NCBI RefSeq assembly: GCF_028372415.1
Contig: NC_092872.1
Span: 389,320,853-389,384,852, forward strand
Length of the DNA stretch: 64,000 nucleotides
Reading direction: 5' to 3'
Origin: Notamacropus eugenii
Taxonomy: Eukaryota > Chordata > Mammalia > Diprotodontia > Macropodidae
Shown one piece after another: positions 33,206 to 44,999 of the stretch (within the stretch, counting starts at the first letter, position 1; each line of letters starts with the position of its first letter). Position numbers and translations under genes: made by a program. The notes below the pieces were generated by a model, which saw nothing but the letters and a program-made list of their open reading frames with translations, was not told the origin of the DNA and ran no database searches.

Positions 33206-33989
33206 ATAACAAAGTGGGCTGGAGTAACAGTACAGACTTACTAGCACTCTCCCCCCAAACCCAGACAAATACCTGTGAAAAATGACTCTAAAATTCTGGA
33301 GCTGCAGAACCCACAGAATAACAGAATGAAGCAAATCTCCATCCCAAGACAGCCTGGAAGGTCACAGGACAGAACAGCTTGGGCTGTGCCAGCGTAGACA
33401 GGACCTGAGTAGGCCTTGGCGGAGCTGAATCTCAGGCAGTTTCCAAACTTCATGACCCCCCAAAAAGCTGAGGACAAATGGGAAGATCAGTGGAAAAAAA
33501 CCTGTGGGATCTGTGTGAGATAGTAGAGTGGTCAGGCCCCAGCACCAGGAAGGGAGAGAGGGTAGAAGAGCCCAAGACAAAGGAGTCCTTGGCAGCAGCA
33601 GCAGTGGCAGATGCAGCAACAGTGGCAGCTACTGTTTCTGGAGCTCTAGGTCCACAAATTTTGGGGGACTGAGTGACTGACAATATACCCCCCAACTCCA
33701 CTGGAAGCAGAGAACTATCTTGACAAAGAGCTCAAAAATCAATATCTGGGAAAACGAGCAAGAACCAAAAAAGGAATCAGACTATAGAATCTTACTTTGG
33801 TGACAAGGAAGACCAAAATATACAAACAGAAGAAGTCAACAAAGTCAAAGCTCCTATATCCAAAGCCTCCAAAAAATATGAATTGTCTTTAAGCCATGGA
33901 AGAGCTCAGAAAAGATTTTGAAAATCAAGTAAGAGAAGTAGAGCAAAAATTGGGAAGAGAAATGAGAGTGATACAAGAAAATCATGAAA

Positions 33990-34794
33990 CACTAATTCAT
34001 TGTTGCTGGAGCTGTGAGCTGATCCAACCATTCTGGAGAGCTGTTTGGAACTATGCCCAAAGGGCTACAAAAATGTGCATACCCATTGATTCAGCAATAT
34101 CGCTTCTAGGACTGTATCCCCAAGAGATCATAAAAATGGGAAAGGGCCCCACATGTACAAAAATATTTATAGCAGCTCTTTTTGTGGTGGCCAAAAACTG
34201 GAAATTGAGGGGATACCCTTCTATTGGGTAATGGCTTAATAAATTGTGGTATATGAATATAATGGAATAGTATTGCACTATAAGAAATGATGAACAAGAA
34301 GACTTCGGAGTGGCCTGGAAAGACTTATATGATCTGATGCTGAGCAAAAGGAGCAGAACCAGGAGAACTTTGTGCACAGCAATGACCACAGTGTGCAAGA
34401 GTTTTTTCTGGTAGACTTGGATCTTCATAGCAATGCAAGGACATAAAAAAAAAAATTCCCAATGGTTTTCTAAGGCAAAATGCCTTCCACATCCAGAAGA
34501 AAAACTATGGAATTCAATCGCAGAATGTAGCAGATCATTTGTGTGTGTGTGTGTGTGTGTGTGTGTATTATGTTTTGATTTGTTATATGATTTCTCCCAT
34601 TTATTTTAGTTCTTCTACACAGCATGACTATAATGAAAATGTATTCAATAGGAATGTATGTGTAGATCCTACATAGAATTGTATGCTGTCTTGGGGAGGG
34701 AGGGGAGTAGGTAAGGGGGAAAAATCTAAGTTTTATGGTAGTGATTGTAGAACACTAAAAATAAATAAAATGAATATATCAAAAAGAAAAAGAA
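33990..34794 (+). mobile_element. 5'-truncated L1 (ORF2 C-terminus and 3'UTR) inside copy 2
   Basis: Encodes the cysteine-rich C-terminal tail of L1 ORF2: LIHCCWSCELIQPFW, NYAQRATKMCIPIDSAIS and FIAALFVVAKNWK. The 3'UTR has a (GT)n run at about 34541-34566. A perfect 15-bp target duplication AAGAAAATCATGAAA lies at 33975-33989 and 34795-34809. The interrupted ORF1 codons continue on both sides. Confidence 0.93.
34541..34566. repeat. (TG)n microsatellite
   Basis: About 13 TG units inside the nested L1 3'UTR. Confidence 0.9.
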
Positions 34795-36570
34795 AAGAAA
34801 ATCATGAAAAACAAGTCAACTGCTCCCTAAAGGAAACTCAAAAAAATGCTGAAGAAAATAACACTTTAAAAAATAGACTCACCCAAACGACAAAAGAGAT
34901 CCAAAAAGCCAACGAGGAAAAGAATGCCCTAAAAGACAGAATTGGGCAGATGGAAAAGCTCACTGAAGAAAATAATTCCTTAAAGATTAGAATGGAGCAG
35001 ATAGAAGCCAATGACTTTATGAAAAATTGAGAAATTATAAAACAAAACCAAAAGAATGAAAAAATGGAAGATAATGTGAAATATCTCATTGGAAAAACAA
35101 CTGACCTGGAAAATAGGTCCAGGAGAGACAATTTAAAAACTATTGGACTGCCTGAAAGCCATGATCAAAAAAAGAGCCTAGATATCATCTTTCAAGAAAT
35201 TACCAAGGAAAACTGCCCTGATGTAAAATTGATATTGATATTGAAAGAATCTACCAATCACCTCCTGAAAGAGATCCCAAAAGGAAAACTAGAAATATGG
35301 TAGCCAAAGTTCAGAGCTCCCAGGTCAAGGAGAAAATATTGCAAGCAGTCAGAAAGAAACAATTAGAGTACTATGGAAATACAATCAGGACAACACAAGA
35401 TCTAGAAGCTTCTACATTAAGGGATCTCAGGGCTTGGAATATAATGTTCCAGAGGTCAAAGGATCTGGGATTAAAACCAAGAATCACCTATCCAGCAAAA
35501 CTGAGAGTATACTTCGGGGGGGTGGGTGGGGAAATGGTCATTCATTGAAGTAGAGGACAGTCAACCATTCTTGTTGAAACAACCAGAGCTGAATAAAAAA
35601 TTTGACTTTCAAACACAAGAATCAAGAGAAGTATGAAAAGGTAAACAGGAAAGAGAAACCATAAGGGACTTACTAAAGTTGAACTGTTTACACTTCTACA
35701 CAGAAAAATCATATCTGTAACTCTTAGGACTTTTCTCAATATTAGGGTAGTTGGAGAGATTATATACATATAGACAGAGGCACAGGGTGAGTTGAATAGG
35801 TAGGGATGATATCTAAAAAAATAAAATTAAGGGATGAGACAGGAACATATTGGAAGGAGAAAGGGAGAAACAGAATGAGGCAAATTATCTCACATAAAAG
35901 AGGCAAGAAAAAACTTTTTCAATGGAGGAGAAGTGGGAGTTGAGAGGGAAAGAGTGAACCTCACTCTCATCACATTTGACTTAAGGAGGGAATAACATGC
36001 ACACTCAATTTGACATGAAAGTTTATCTTACACTACAGGAAAATGGGGGTAAGGGGAGAAGTGGTGGTTGGGAAGGATAATAGAAGGGAGGGCAAGTGGG
36101 AGGAGGGGTAATAAGAAGTAAACACTTTTGAGGAGGGATATGGTCAAAAAAGAAAATAGAATAAATGGGGGTCAGGACAGGATGGAGGGAAATATAGTTA
36201 GTCTTTCATAATATGACTGTTATGCAAGTGCTTTGCATAACTACACATGTATAGCCTTTATTAAATTGTTTGCCTTCTCAGTGGAGATGGGTGGGGAGGG
36301 AGAAAGGAGAGTAGTTAGAACTCAAAGTTTTAAAAACAAATGTCAAAAATTGTTTTTACATGCATCTGGGAAATAAGATATACAGGCAATGGGGTATAGA
36401 AATCTATCTTGCCCTACAAGAAAATAGAAGGCATGGGGATAAGAGAAGGGAGGGGTGTGATAGAAGGGAGGGCAGATTGGGGAAGTGGTAATCAGAACTC
36501 AGAATCTTGTGGAAGTATCTGTCGAAAACTAAAAATAAATTAATTGATTTTTAAAAAAAATAACAAAGTG

Positions 36571-39140
36571 AGTCCTCGGCTGCCTGACCTCCTCTATACC
36601 ACCTCAACTACACACAGAGGTAATTACACCCCTGATCTTGCCATCACCCACAAGTGTTCTACTTCCTTGTTCCCAAACTCTGAAATTCCTTTGTCTGATT
36701 ATAATCTTTTATATTCCATCTTTCCCTGTGCCTTATAAACCATAACACTTTTCTTCATCCTCATTATGATCTCCATTCCCTCCATCCCTCAATCCTTTCC
36801 AAGGCTATCACCCCTGAACTGTCTACAGTCTCTTCCCTTGCCTGTTTTGATCTCTTGGTGAACCTACTTACCTCTATGCTATCTTCTACCCTTGAATCCC
36901 TTTCCCCCTTGTCCTACTGCCTTGCCAAATCCCAACCTTGAATTTTTCTTAGCATCTATCTCCTTCACTCCTATTCACATGCTCCTGAAAAGTTATAGAA
37001 AATTATGAAACTGTGAAGCCTGGTCCACTACAAATGTATTATATAATCTCAATTGGGCCCTCCCTGCAGCAAAGAAATCATTCTATTCCTCCTTAATCAG
37101 TTCTCTAATCTACTCTCCACAGCAACCACCTCTCCTCAAACCTCCCATGGCATCCCTCCCCCCACCCTCATAGTTGAAGTACTCTACTCATACTTCACAG
37201 AAATAATTGAGACCATTTGCTGAGTTCCCCCTTTTCCCTTTCTCCTCATCTTACATCATTCAGACATCTTGACCAACTATCTATTCCATTAATCCTGTCT
37301 CTAATGAAGAGATGACCTTCTTTTTGCCAATCAACCCTTCTATATTCCTCCTTCACCCTATCCCCTCTCAGATCCTCCAGAAAATTGTCCTCCCTCTTAT
37401 TCCCACTCTCTTCTCTTCAGTCTCTATCTTCTGGCACCTAAGAATATGCCCACAAACAAAAAACAAAACCCTATCCCATTCCCACTATCATACTTCATTA
37501 TTGCTCTCCTTCTAGGCTATGCTAGAGTAGTCTTTAAGAAAGTAGTTTTTACTCATTCCTCCATTCCCTTTCTTTTCAGTCTTTTCTAAACCCTCTGAAA
37601 TTTGACTTTTGACCTCATCTTTCAGTTGAATGATACCCATTCAGGTGAAACTGCCCTCTCTAAAGTTACTCATGAATGAACAAATCAAATGACCTTTTCT
37701 CAAATCTCATCCTTCTTGGCCTTTCTGCAGCATGTGATACTGTTGATCCCCTTTTCCTAGATACTCTTTTCTTTTGGGGTTTTTGTGATACTGCTTTCCC
37801 CTGGTTCTCCTACCTGTCTGACCACTCATCCTCAGTTTCTTTTAATGGTTCTTTCTCTAGGTCTTGCCCACTAATCATGGGTTACTTCCAAGGATGTATT
37901 CCAGGATCTCTTCTCTCTTTATTCTGAACTATTTCATTTTCTGATATCAGCTCCCATGGGTTCAATTTTCATTTCCATACAGATTATTCCTAGATCTGTG
38001 TATTCAGGCCCTCTCTCTCCTGATTTCCATTTGCTTTTTAAACATCTCCAACTGGCTGTTCCTTAGACATTTCAATCTCAGCATGTCAGAAACAGAACTC
38101 ATTATCTTTCCCCTAAAACCATCCCCTCTTTAGAACTTTCTTATTACTGTCAAGGGCACCATCATCTCCTGTTCACATAGCTTCACAATTTCAACATCAT
38201 CCTCAACAGCATACCCTTACCCCACACATCTAATCCACTGCCAAGTCTTACCATTTCTACCTTCACAATATCTCTCCTAAATGCCCCCTCCAACTGACAT
38301 GGTCATAGTCCTATTTCCTCATCTCTCACCTTGACTATTGCAGTATCGTTCTAACTGGTCACCCTGTTCAAATTTCATCAAGGTTACTTGCTAACCATGG
38401 GTGTCCCCAAAGTTTGTATCCTGGGCCTTCTTCTCCCTCTGTACTCTTTTGTCTGATGACCTCATCAATTCCCATAGATTTTATTATTATCTCTATGCAG
38501 ATCATTCTCAGGTCTATCTGCCCAGCCCTAACTCTCCAATCTCTCCTCCACTCAGCTGACAAGCTGATTTTTCTAAAACATTGGACTGAACAAGTCACTG
38601 CCCTGCTCAATAAGCTCCAATAATCCCTTGTTAATGCCAGGACTGAAAATAAGCTCTTCTGTTTAGCACATAAAGCTCTTCATTACCGGCCCCTTCCTAC
38701 CATTTCACATTCTCCTCCATGAACTTTACCCTTTGGTCACTTGGCCTGCTTACAGTCCCTCTCATACAACACTATCTCCTTTCTCTGTGATTTTGCACCT
38801 GTTGTTCCCCATGCCTGGAATGTTCCACTCCCTCATCTCTGCCCTCTGTTTTCCCTGGCTTCCCTCAAAATTCAGTTCAAATGCTACTTTCTGCAGAACT
38901 TTCCTGGTCCCTCCAGCTGCTAATGCCTTCCTGTCTCAGGTTACCTTCCAGTTATTCCAAATCTATGTATGTATACATATACAAATACATATTTCATATA
39001 CCTAGTTATTTATACTTTGTGTTCCCTATTAGATGGTATACCCTTTGAGAACAAAAGCTGGTTTTGCCTTTCTTTGTATCCCAAGGGCTTAGCACATTAC
39101 CTGGTCCAAAATCAGCACTTAATAAGTCCTCATTACTGGA
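36571..39140 (+). mobile_element. L2 LINE (endonuclease, RT and 3' end)
   Basis: The best L2 copy here. TGATCTTGCCATCACCCACA and TTCCTTTGTCTGATTATAATC belong to the endonuclease end. RT landmarks are CTTCTTGGCCTTTCTGCAGC then ATGTGATACTGTTGATCCCC (about 37708-37755) and CTACCTGTCTGACCACTCAT. CCACTCAGCTGACAAGCTGA and CATGCCTGGAATGTTCCACT lead to the 3' terminus TTAATAAGTCC near 39120. The short frame at 37676-37927 preserves LSAACDTVDPLFLDTL. Many lesions; ancient. Confidence 0.85.
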
Positions 39141-39199
39141 CTTTGAAAGGCAAATCAGAAGCTACAGAAAGAACTAATGGATAGAAGTTTCTATTCCTT

Positions 39200-39440
39200 A
39201 TATTAAATTATGCCTTATAGTTGAGATTAATATAAGGGAAAACTTTCACAAATGAGAGCTCTCCAAAAGTAGAATAAACTGCTTCAAACAGAAATGATTG
39301 GCCCATTGATGAAGGTGTTCAAGCACAAGTTGGATAGTCATTTATTAGGCATGTCATAGGAGCTCACATTTTAGATAAGGATTAGATTAAGTGACCTCGG
39401 AAATTCTTTACAATTCTTAAAATTCTAAGATTCTATCATA
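39200..39440 (+). mobile_element. L3/CR1 3' end
   Basis: GATGAAGGTGTTCAAGCAC, AAGTTGGATAGTCATTTATT, TAGATTAAGTGACCTCGG and the CR1-type terminus ATTCTAAGATTCTATCAT. Confidence 0.7.
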
Positions 39441-39444
39441 GTAA

Positions 39445-39835
39445 ATGATAACGATTGTTAACGATCTCAGAACTATTCTCACCTTAAAATCACACTTAAG
39501 ACTTACTCCACCTGCATTTGGGTATATCATTTTTGGAAGGAATTAGCTGATGCAGAGTATTATGTGGGGTATTTGTGGAATAAATGAGAATTTGCTTTAG
39601 TCTATTGAATTCATCTAAATCTCCTAATTTACCCCAGTTATTAAGGAACTAACTAACCACTAATAATCAGGAGTTTAATCTCTATTAGTATTTCCCAATT
39701 TCCCAATGTTCATTTCTGTAGCAAATATAATCATTTGCTCAAGGTTAAATCATATATATGTCCAAAAGCAAGATTCTCTTCAGAAAGTTAATAGAAGTGG
39801 TGTTTAGGGTTGTATATGTTTCTGTTTGTAGTTTA
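39445..39835. other. Spacer with no recognised element
   Basis: AT-rich, no landmark. Confidence 0.3.
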
Positions 39836-39839
39836 TTAA

Positions 39840-40020
39840 GACATTATGGTAGAAATAGCCCTAGACTCAAAAAAATCTTAACTCAAATCTTCATTCTACT
39901 ACTAACAAGCTGATGTTCAGCAAGTCATCCTCTCTAGGCTCCAGTTGCAACTTGTGAAAAATTATTGTAAATGGTCTAGATGGTCTCTAAGTTCTTTCTC
40001 TAAAAGTCATGATCCTTTAG
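39840..40020 (+). mobile_element. MIR/THER-type SINE, diverged
   Basis: GCAAGTCATCCTCTCTAGGC and GGTCTAGATGGTCTCTAAGT then CTTTCTCTAAAAGTCATGAT. Confidence 0.5.
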
Positions 40021-40024
40021 CCCA

Positions 40025-40345
40025 AATTATAGTCTCCATTCTGTCACTAATGAGCTGTTATTTCATCTCTCTGTGGTTTAGTTTCCTCATCTATCATCAG
40101 TCAATAAATATTTATTAAGCACCTATACGTGCCAGGAACGATAATAAGCATTGGAAAATTAGAATAATACCTTTCTATTTCACAGGATTATAAAGATTAA
40201 ATGAGATAACATATAACTGAACTGTAAAAAGTTTTAAAAAGGCTCTATAAATATGAGATGCTGATACTAGATGATATAAATGTAAGTATACCCTTCATGC
40301 CTGGCACATAATAAGGGCTTTTAAAATGCTTGTTGAGTGACTAAG
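40025..40345 (+). mobile_element. MIR with nested L2 terminus
   Basis: MIR + landmarks TAGTTTCCTCATCTATCATC and AAGATTAAATGAGATAACA are split at about 40098-40163 by a reversed L2 end (AATATTTATTAAGCACCTAT). A + strand tail GCCTGGCACATAATAAGGGC follows at about 40300. Confidence 0.6.
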
Positions 40346-40384
40346 TAATTAGAGTCAGTTTTCCGTAGGACCTCTGTGCCTGGA

Positions 40385-40410
40385 TTTTTTTTTTTTTTTT
40401 TTTTTTTTAG
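40385..40410. repeat. Poly(T) run
   Basis: About 25 consecutive T, possibly the oligo(A) tail of a lost minus-strand retroposon. Confidence 0.8.
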
Positions 40411-40414
40411 CACT

Positions 40415-41030
40415 AGGTTAGGACTAAGTTGGTAAAAAAAACTTACTTGAGGTAGAATTCATCAAGGAATCAAGATGAAGTAAGCTTTAGCCACTGTGCT
40501 GTGCACTGTGAAATTAGAGCCAACGTACTGTGGTTTAAAATAAATAAATAAATCACACAACCACAGTGAATTTTTCTGTAAACCCTAAATGCTGGCATGA
40601 TTGGACAATGGATTAGGATTTTTAAAGTCTATCATCTACATTATCTTGTGCTTTAAAAATGTACTACTCTTAACTCTTAACCCCAATTTTTAATAGTTGT
40701 ATCTATTTTTTAATGTAAAGGTGGAGTTGAACCCATACAGTTTTAGTTCTAGTACCTTAACTAGTTAAGAACATATTTTGATTGAATCAAAAAATCAGAA
40801 TTGAGTGTGAACAGGAGCTGTATACCACTTTGAATGAACTACATCAAAATATGAGAGATTAGACCATGCCCTAAAGAAACTATACAAAGGGAAGAAGCTA
40901 TCACAAAACCAGAGAGAAAAATCCTCAAGGTCTGGATTTCAAAGTTTGGAGACAACAATAGCTTTTCCAGAACACCTTTAAGGAGCAAAGTTGTGGCAAA
41001 GAGAAGGAATAGCAAGGAGAGTCACTGGTT
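40415..41030. other. Spacer with no recognised element
   Basis: No repeat landmark or credible frame. Confidence 0.3.
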
Positions 41031-41039
41031 CTCTAGAAG

Positions 41040-41282
41040 AAAGGAATTACATTTCTGTAATGCCTCCTATGTGCCAGACACTGTGCTAAGTGCTTTTTAC
41101 AGATGTTGTTTGATCATCACAATAACCCTGAAAGGTAGGTGCCATTGTTATCCCCATTTTAGAACTGAGGAAACTAAGGCAAACCAAGGTTAAGTACCTT
41201 GCCTAGGGTCAAATATCTAGCGTCTGAGGCTACATTTGAACACAGGTCTTCCTGACTCCAGATCCAGCACTCTATCCACTGA
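41040..41282 (-). mobile_element. MIR-type SINE, well preserved
   Basis: ATTACATTTCTGTAATGCCT, ATCATCACAATAACCCTGAA, ACTGAGGAAACTAAGGCAAA, GACTCCAGATCCAGCACTC and TATCCACTG in reversed MIR order. Confidence 0.8.
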
Positions 41283-41759
41283 GGGGATGTTGACCCAGGC
41301 TGAGGGAAGTCTCAAGAAAAAAACAACTCTTTCCCCAAACTCCCCTTTCCTACACCTATATATGCATCGATACTATCATTTAACCTGCTGTTTTGTTACC
41401 CAAATACTTGAATTTTGCCTTAACCACAAAGAGGTCAGGAATTAACTAGAGACAGATCTAAATGTAGGGTTAAGCAGGGATCTCAACCTTTGCCTAGGTG
41501 TTAGGAAGTTTACCAACTGGAGGCTTAGAGTTATTGTGGCCCAACTCAGAATGTTTCATCTAAAATTAATTGCAAAAGCCAAAGAAGAAGGAACTAAGTA
41601 AATCTCAGAGATCATTATATCCCCTCCTTAAAACAAGCTAATTTATTATGACAGATTATTACATCTAAATAGAAAAAGTAGGACTCATGAAAGTTCTGCT
41701 TTCTTTTCTTTATTCTATCTATGAGAGTAAAACAGAAAAAGTTTAATTCAATTTGACTT

Positions 41760-41940
41760 TTTACATTTTAAGTGCCTACTCTATCTTTATTGTCCTACGT
41801 GCTGCAGAGACAAGCACACAGGGACCTTACATTCTGCTGATGGTAAAGAACATGTATGAAGATAAATAAATACAAAATAGATATAATGGAAATACAAAAT
41901 AAGTAGAAGATAAATGGAGAAGACAACAATTAAAATAGGG
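41760..41940 (-). mobile_element. L2 3' end
   Basis: AAGTGCCTACTCTATCTTTA and CTGCAGAGACAAGCACACAG then GGACCTTACATTCTGCTG in reversed L2 order. Confidence 0.5.
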
Positions 41941-41944
41941 GTAG

Positions 41945-42120
41945 TACCGCTGAAAAGAACCCTAAACTGAGAATCCAGAAATCTGAGTTCTAGTCCTATT
42001 TCTATCTTAAACTAGCTAAATGACCTGGGTGAATTGGTTCAATGACAGTACTTCTTGTATCATCCGTAAACTGTAGAAATTAAGACTAGACAATGTCTGT
42101 CTCCTTCAACTATTATGCCA
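41945..42120 (+). mobile_element. MIR/THER-type SINE, diverged
   Basis: AATCTGAGTTCTAGTCCTAT, AACTAGCTAAATGACCTGG and AAGACTAGACAATGTCTG. Confidence 0.5.
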
Positions 42121-42394
42121 CAATTCATGCCATGAATAAAATTTAAGAGATGTCATTCAATAGTGTTCAGGGGGCTGCATAAATCCATCAAGACTTCATA
42201 ATACAAAGTGGCAGGGAACTTGTTATGCTGATTAATCACAATGCCTTCCCAAGGAAGTCTCTAAACAATGTAGCATTTCAATAGATTTTCCAAACAATTT
42301 AGGCAAACACTTTGTGATGTTTATATTACTGGTTATGACTGAGTTGCTCGTTGCATTATTGCTTGCTACTTCTCCCCCCAAAGGTCCAGTTTCA

Positions 42395-42585
42395 TAATAT
42401 GGCTTGAAGGTGGAAAGTGCTTGCTTCAGAGCCAAAGGGCTCATATCCAAATCCCAGCTCTGCCACTCCAAGCAAATCATTTAACCTTTCTAATCCTCAT
42501 TTTTAACATCTATAAAATGAGGAGGTTGAACTTAATAGTCCCTGATTTCACTTCCAGATCTAAATCTATATTGTGAAATAAGAAA
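42395..42585 (+). mobile_element. MIR/THER-type SINE
   Basis: AAATCCCAGCTCTGCCACTC, AAATCATTTAACCTTTCTAA, GAGGAGGTTGAACTTAATAG and CACTTCCAGATCTAAATC. Confidence 0.65.
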
Positions 42586-42599
42586 TAGTGCTAGTGATC

Positions 42600-42862
42600 T
42601 AGAATCAGGAGTCAAAGCATGTTGTTCAGTCATGCCCAACTCTCCATGACCCCATTTGGGGTTTTCTTGGCAAAGATGCTAGAGTGGTTTGCCATTTCCT
42701 TCCCCAGCTCATTTGACAAATGAGGAAACTAAGGCAAACAGGGTTCAGTGACTTGCCCAGGGTCACACAGCTTGGAAGTGTCTAAAGCCAGATTTGAAAT
42801 CAAGAAAATGAATCTTCTTGATTCCAAACCCAGTGCTCTAACCACTGTGCCAGCTTACTCCC
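42600..42862 (-). mobile_element. MAR1-type CORE-SINE with RTE/BovB-like tail
   Basis: Full length in reverse: GTTGTTCAGTCATGCCCAAC, TCCATGACCCCATTTGGGG, TGGTTTGCCATTTCCTTCCC, CAGTGACTTGCCCAGGGTCA and CAGTGCTCTAACCACTGTGC. The tail has the same pattern as the bovine BovB-derived tail. Confidence 0.85.
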
Positions 42863-42888
42863 CTATATGTTAAAACATTTTTGTGCGC

Positions 42889-42894
42889 GCGCAT

Positions 42895-42930
<36 letters not shown>

Positions 42931-42937
42931 ACATATA
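42889..42937. repeat. (AC)n with AT end
   Basis: GCGCGCATGCAC followed by about 14 AC units and an ATATAT end. Alternating purine-pyrimidine throughout, so Z-DNA-prone. Confidence 0.85.
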
Positions 42938-43345
42938 TATTGACAGACAGATAAAGATAGAGATAGAAATATATCTCAAAAGAAAATTCATGACTTACCC
43001 TAAGGTCAAAAGCCCATCATTCCAATCTCCAAGTGGATATCATCTTTCTTCTGATATGTTAAATATCCAGATTTGTAGTTGGTGTTTTAATACTGGACAA
43101 CTAAGCTATCCTCTCCTTTGGCCTTGTAAACCTTAACAGAAGATAACAATGGAATCACCTGCCCCCACTCTAGAGTGACAAGATTTCCTCCCTCCTTTTA
43201 AGTGATCTATTTTCATAATTATTCAACACACATTTATTAAGTGCTTAGAATATGCTAGGCACAGGGGATACAAAGATATACTTGAAGCCCTGCTCTCAAG
43301 GAGCTTACAATCTAATTGGGAACAGGGAAGAAAAGTACAAAAGCA

Positions 43346-44335
43346 TGATACATCCCCAACTGATAAATGGTCAAAGGATATGAACAGGCCATTTCAGAAG
43401 AAGAAATTAAAGCTCTCTATAGTCATATGAAAAAATGCTCTAAATCACTCTTGATTAGAGAGATACAAATCAAAACACCTCTGAGGCACCACATCACACG
43501 TGTCAGATTGTTTAACATGACAGAACAGGAAAATGATAAATGTTGGAAAAGATGTGGGAGAGTTGGAACACTAATTCATTGTCGTTGGAACTGTGAGCTG
43601 ATCCAATCATTTTGGAGAGCAATTTGGAAATATGCCCAAAGGGCTACAAAAATGTATATAACCTTTGACCTATCAATATCGCTTCTATGACTGTATCCCA
43701 AAGAGATCATAAAAATGGAAAATGTTCTACATGTACGAAAATATTTATAGCAGCTCTCTTTGTGGTGGCCAAGAACTGGAAATCAAGGGGATGCCCATCA
43801 ATTGGGGGATGGCTGAACAAGTTGTGGTGTATGAATATAATGGAATACTACTGTGCTATGAGAAGCAATGAACAGGAAGACTTCAGAAAAGCCTAGAAAG
43901 ACGTATATGAACTGATGCTGAGTGAAGTGAGCAGAGCTAGAGCATCATACACAGTAACAGTCACCGTGTGCAAGGGCTGTTTTTGATAGACTTCGCCCTT
44001 CACAGCAATGCAAAGGACTCATGATGCAAAATGCCATCCACATCCAGAGAAAGAACTATGGAGTCAGAATGCAGAATGAAGAAGACTATTTTCTCCTTTG
44101 TTATGTTTTATTTTGTTTTGTTTTTCTTATGGGTTCTTCCACTCATTTTAATTCTTCTATGCAACATAACTAATGTGAAAATGCATTTAATAGAAATGTA
44201 TATGTACAGCTCATATAAGATTGCATGCCATCTTGGAGACAGAGAGGGGCAGAAGGGAGAGAAAATTTGGAACTTATGGAAATGATTATTAAAAACTGAA
44301 AACAAACAAATTAATAAATTGGAGGAAAAAAGAAA
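43346..44335 (+). mobile_element. 5'-truncated L1 (ORF2 C-terminus and 3'UTR)
   Basis: The frame at 43367-43690 encodes an ORF2 tail: AISEEEIKALYSHMKKCSKS, RHHITRVRLFNMTEQ, ELIQSFWRAIWKYAQRATKM. It continues in another frame with KIFIAALFVVAKNWKSRG. It shares the region present in 33990-34794 but is longer on the 5' side, and ends in an A-rich tail. It sits inside the reversed L2. Confidence 0.85.
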
Positions 44336-44377
44336 TAGCGATTACTATTTTTTTAAAAGTAGGATAAAGTGTGTTTG

Positions 44378-44580
44378 TGGGGGGGGGGGGGAGGAAGTAA
44401 TGGATTAGGAATAATGGGACCTGGGTTCATATCTCACTCCTATCATTACCTGCATGATCTTGGATAAATCTGGGGGTCTCAATTTCCTCATTTGTAAAGT
44501 AATGGACTTGAAATTGGACTAGATGGTCTCTAACATCCCTTTAGATTCTAAATCTATAATAAGAGGAAGAATAAAATAAA
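44378..44580 (+). mobile_element. MIR/THER-type SINE after a poly(G) run
   Basis: A run of 12-13 G at about 44378-44391, then GGGACCTGGGTTCATATCTC, CAATTTCCTCATTTGTAAAG, TGGACTAGATGGTCTCTAAC and TTTAGATTCTAAATCTATAA. Confidence 0.6.
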
Positions 44581-44999
44581 CGAAAAAGAGAATATTCAGG
44601 AAAAGTTCTATGACAACTTTGAGGGAAAGAATATTATTTAGGAGAACTTGGTGGAAGCATTATCTCTGTTGGACCTTGAAAGTAGGGAAGAATTTCAGTA
44701 TACAGAGGTGAGAGGAAATACATTTCAGGTACAAAAAATAGCTTGAGCAAAAATACTGAGATGGGAGAGAGAGGGTGAGGTAAGCGGAAGAGGGAAGCAT
44801 TCCAGTACAATTTGAATGTAAAATACAAGAAGAATGAGATAAGATTGAACATAGTGGAGCCAGATTATGGGGGATTTTGAGTGCCAGTCAGTATTTTATA
44901 AGATAAGAGGAAATAAATGAAAGTTTTAGGTAGAGGAGTGATATTGTCATAACCCTGACATAAGATTACTTTCAGAGTGCTATTTCAAATTAAATCAAT

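Larger units (their letters stand above)
33217..36558 (+). mobile_element. ORF1-only L1-like element (HAL1-like), near full-length copy 2, interrupted by an L1
   Basis: About 2.5 kb without its insert. A 5'UTR-like leader covers about 33217-33750. The ORF1 start region matches copy 3 (SKNQKRNQTIESYFGDKEDQ), but the expected ATG is ACG at 33754-33756. The coiled-coil half resumes after the insert (ENHEKQVNCSLKETQKNAEE, 34800 on). RRM and C-terminal domains lie at about 35064-35520 with frameshifts. About 1 kb of 3' non-coding sequence similar to copy 1 follows, then an A-rich tail. No ORF2. Target duplication AATAACAAAGTG at 33205-33216 and 36559-36570. Confidence 0.85.
43210..44995 (-). mobile_element. 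L2 LINE 3' region, split by an L1 and a SINE
   Basis: ACACATTTATTAAGTGCTTA and TGCTCTCAAGGAGCTTACAA then TCTAATTGGGAACAGG start the reversed L2. After the insertions, ACAGAGGTGAGAGGAAATAC, AGCCAGATTATGGGGGATTT and AGAGGAGTGATATTGTCATA continue the same order to about 44990. Confidence 0.75.

Noticed and set aside
33896-34231. 111-codon frame that looks like a protein of its own
   Set aside because: The first about 30 codons are L1 ORF1 coiled coil and the rest is the L1 ORF2 tail; the target-site duplication marks the junction. A nested-insertion artefact.
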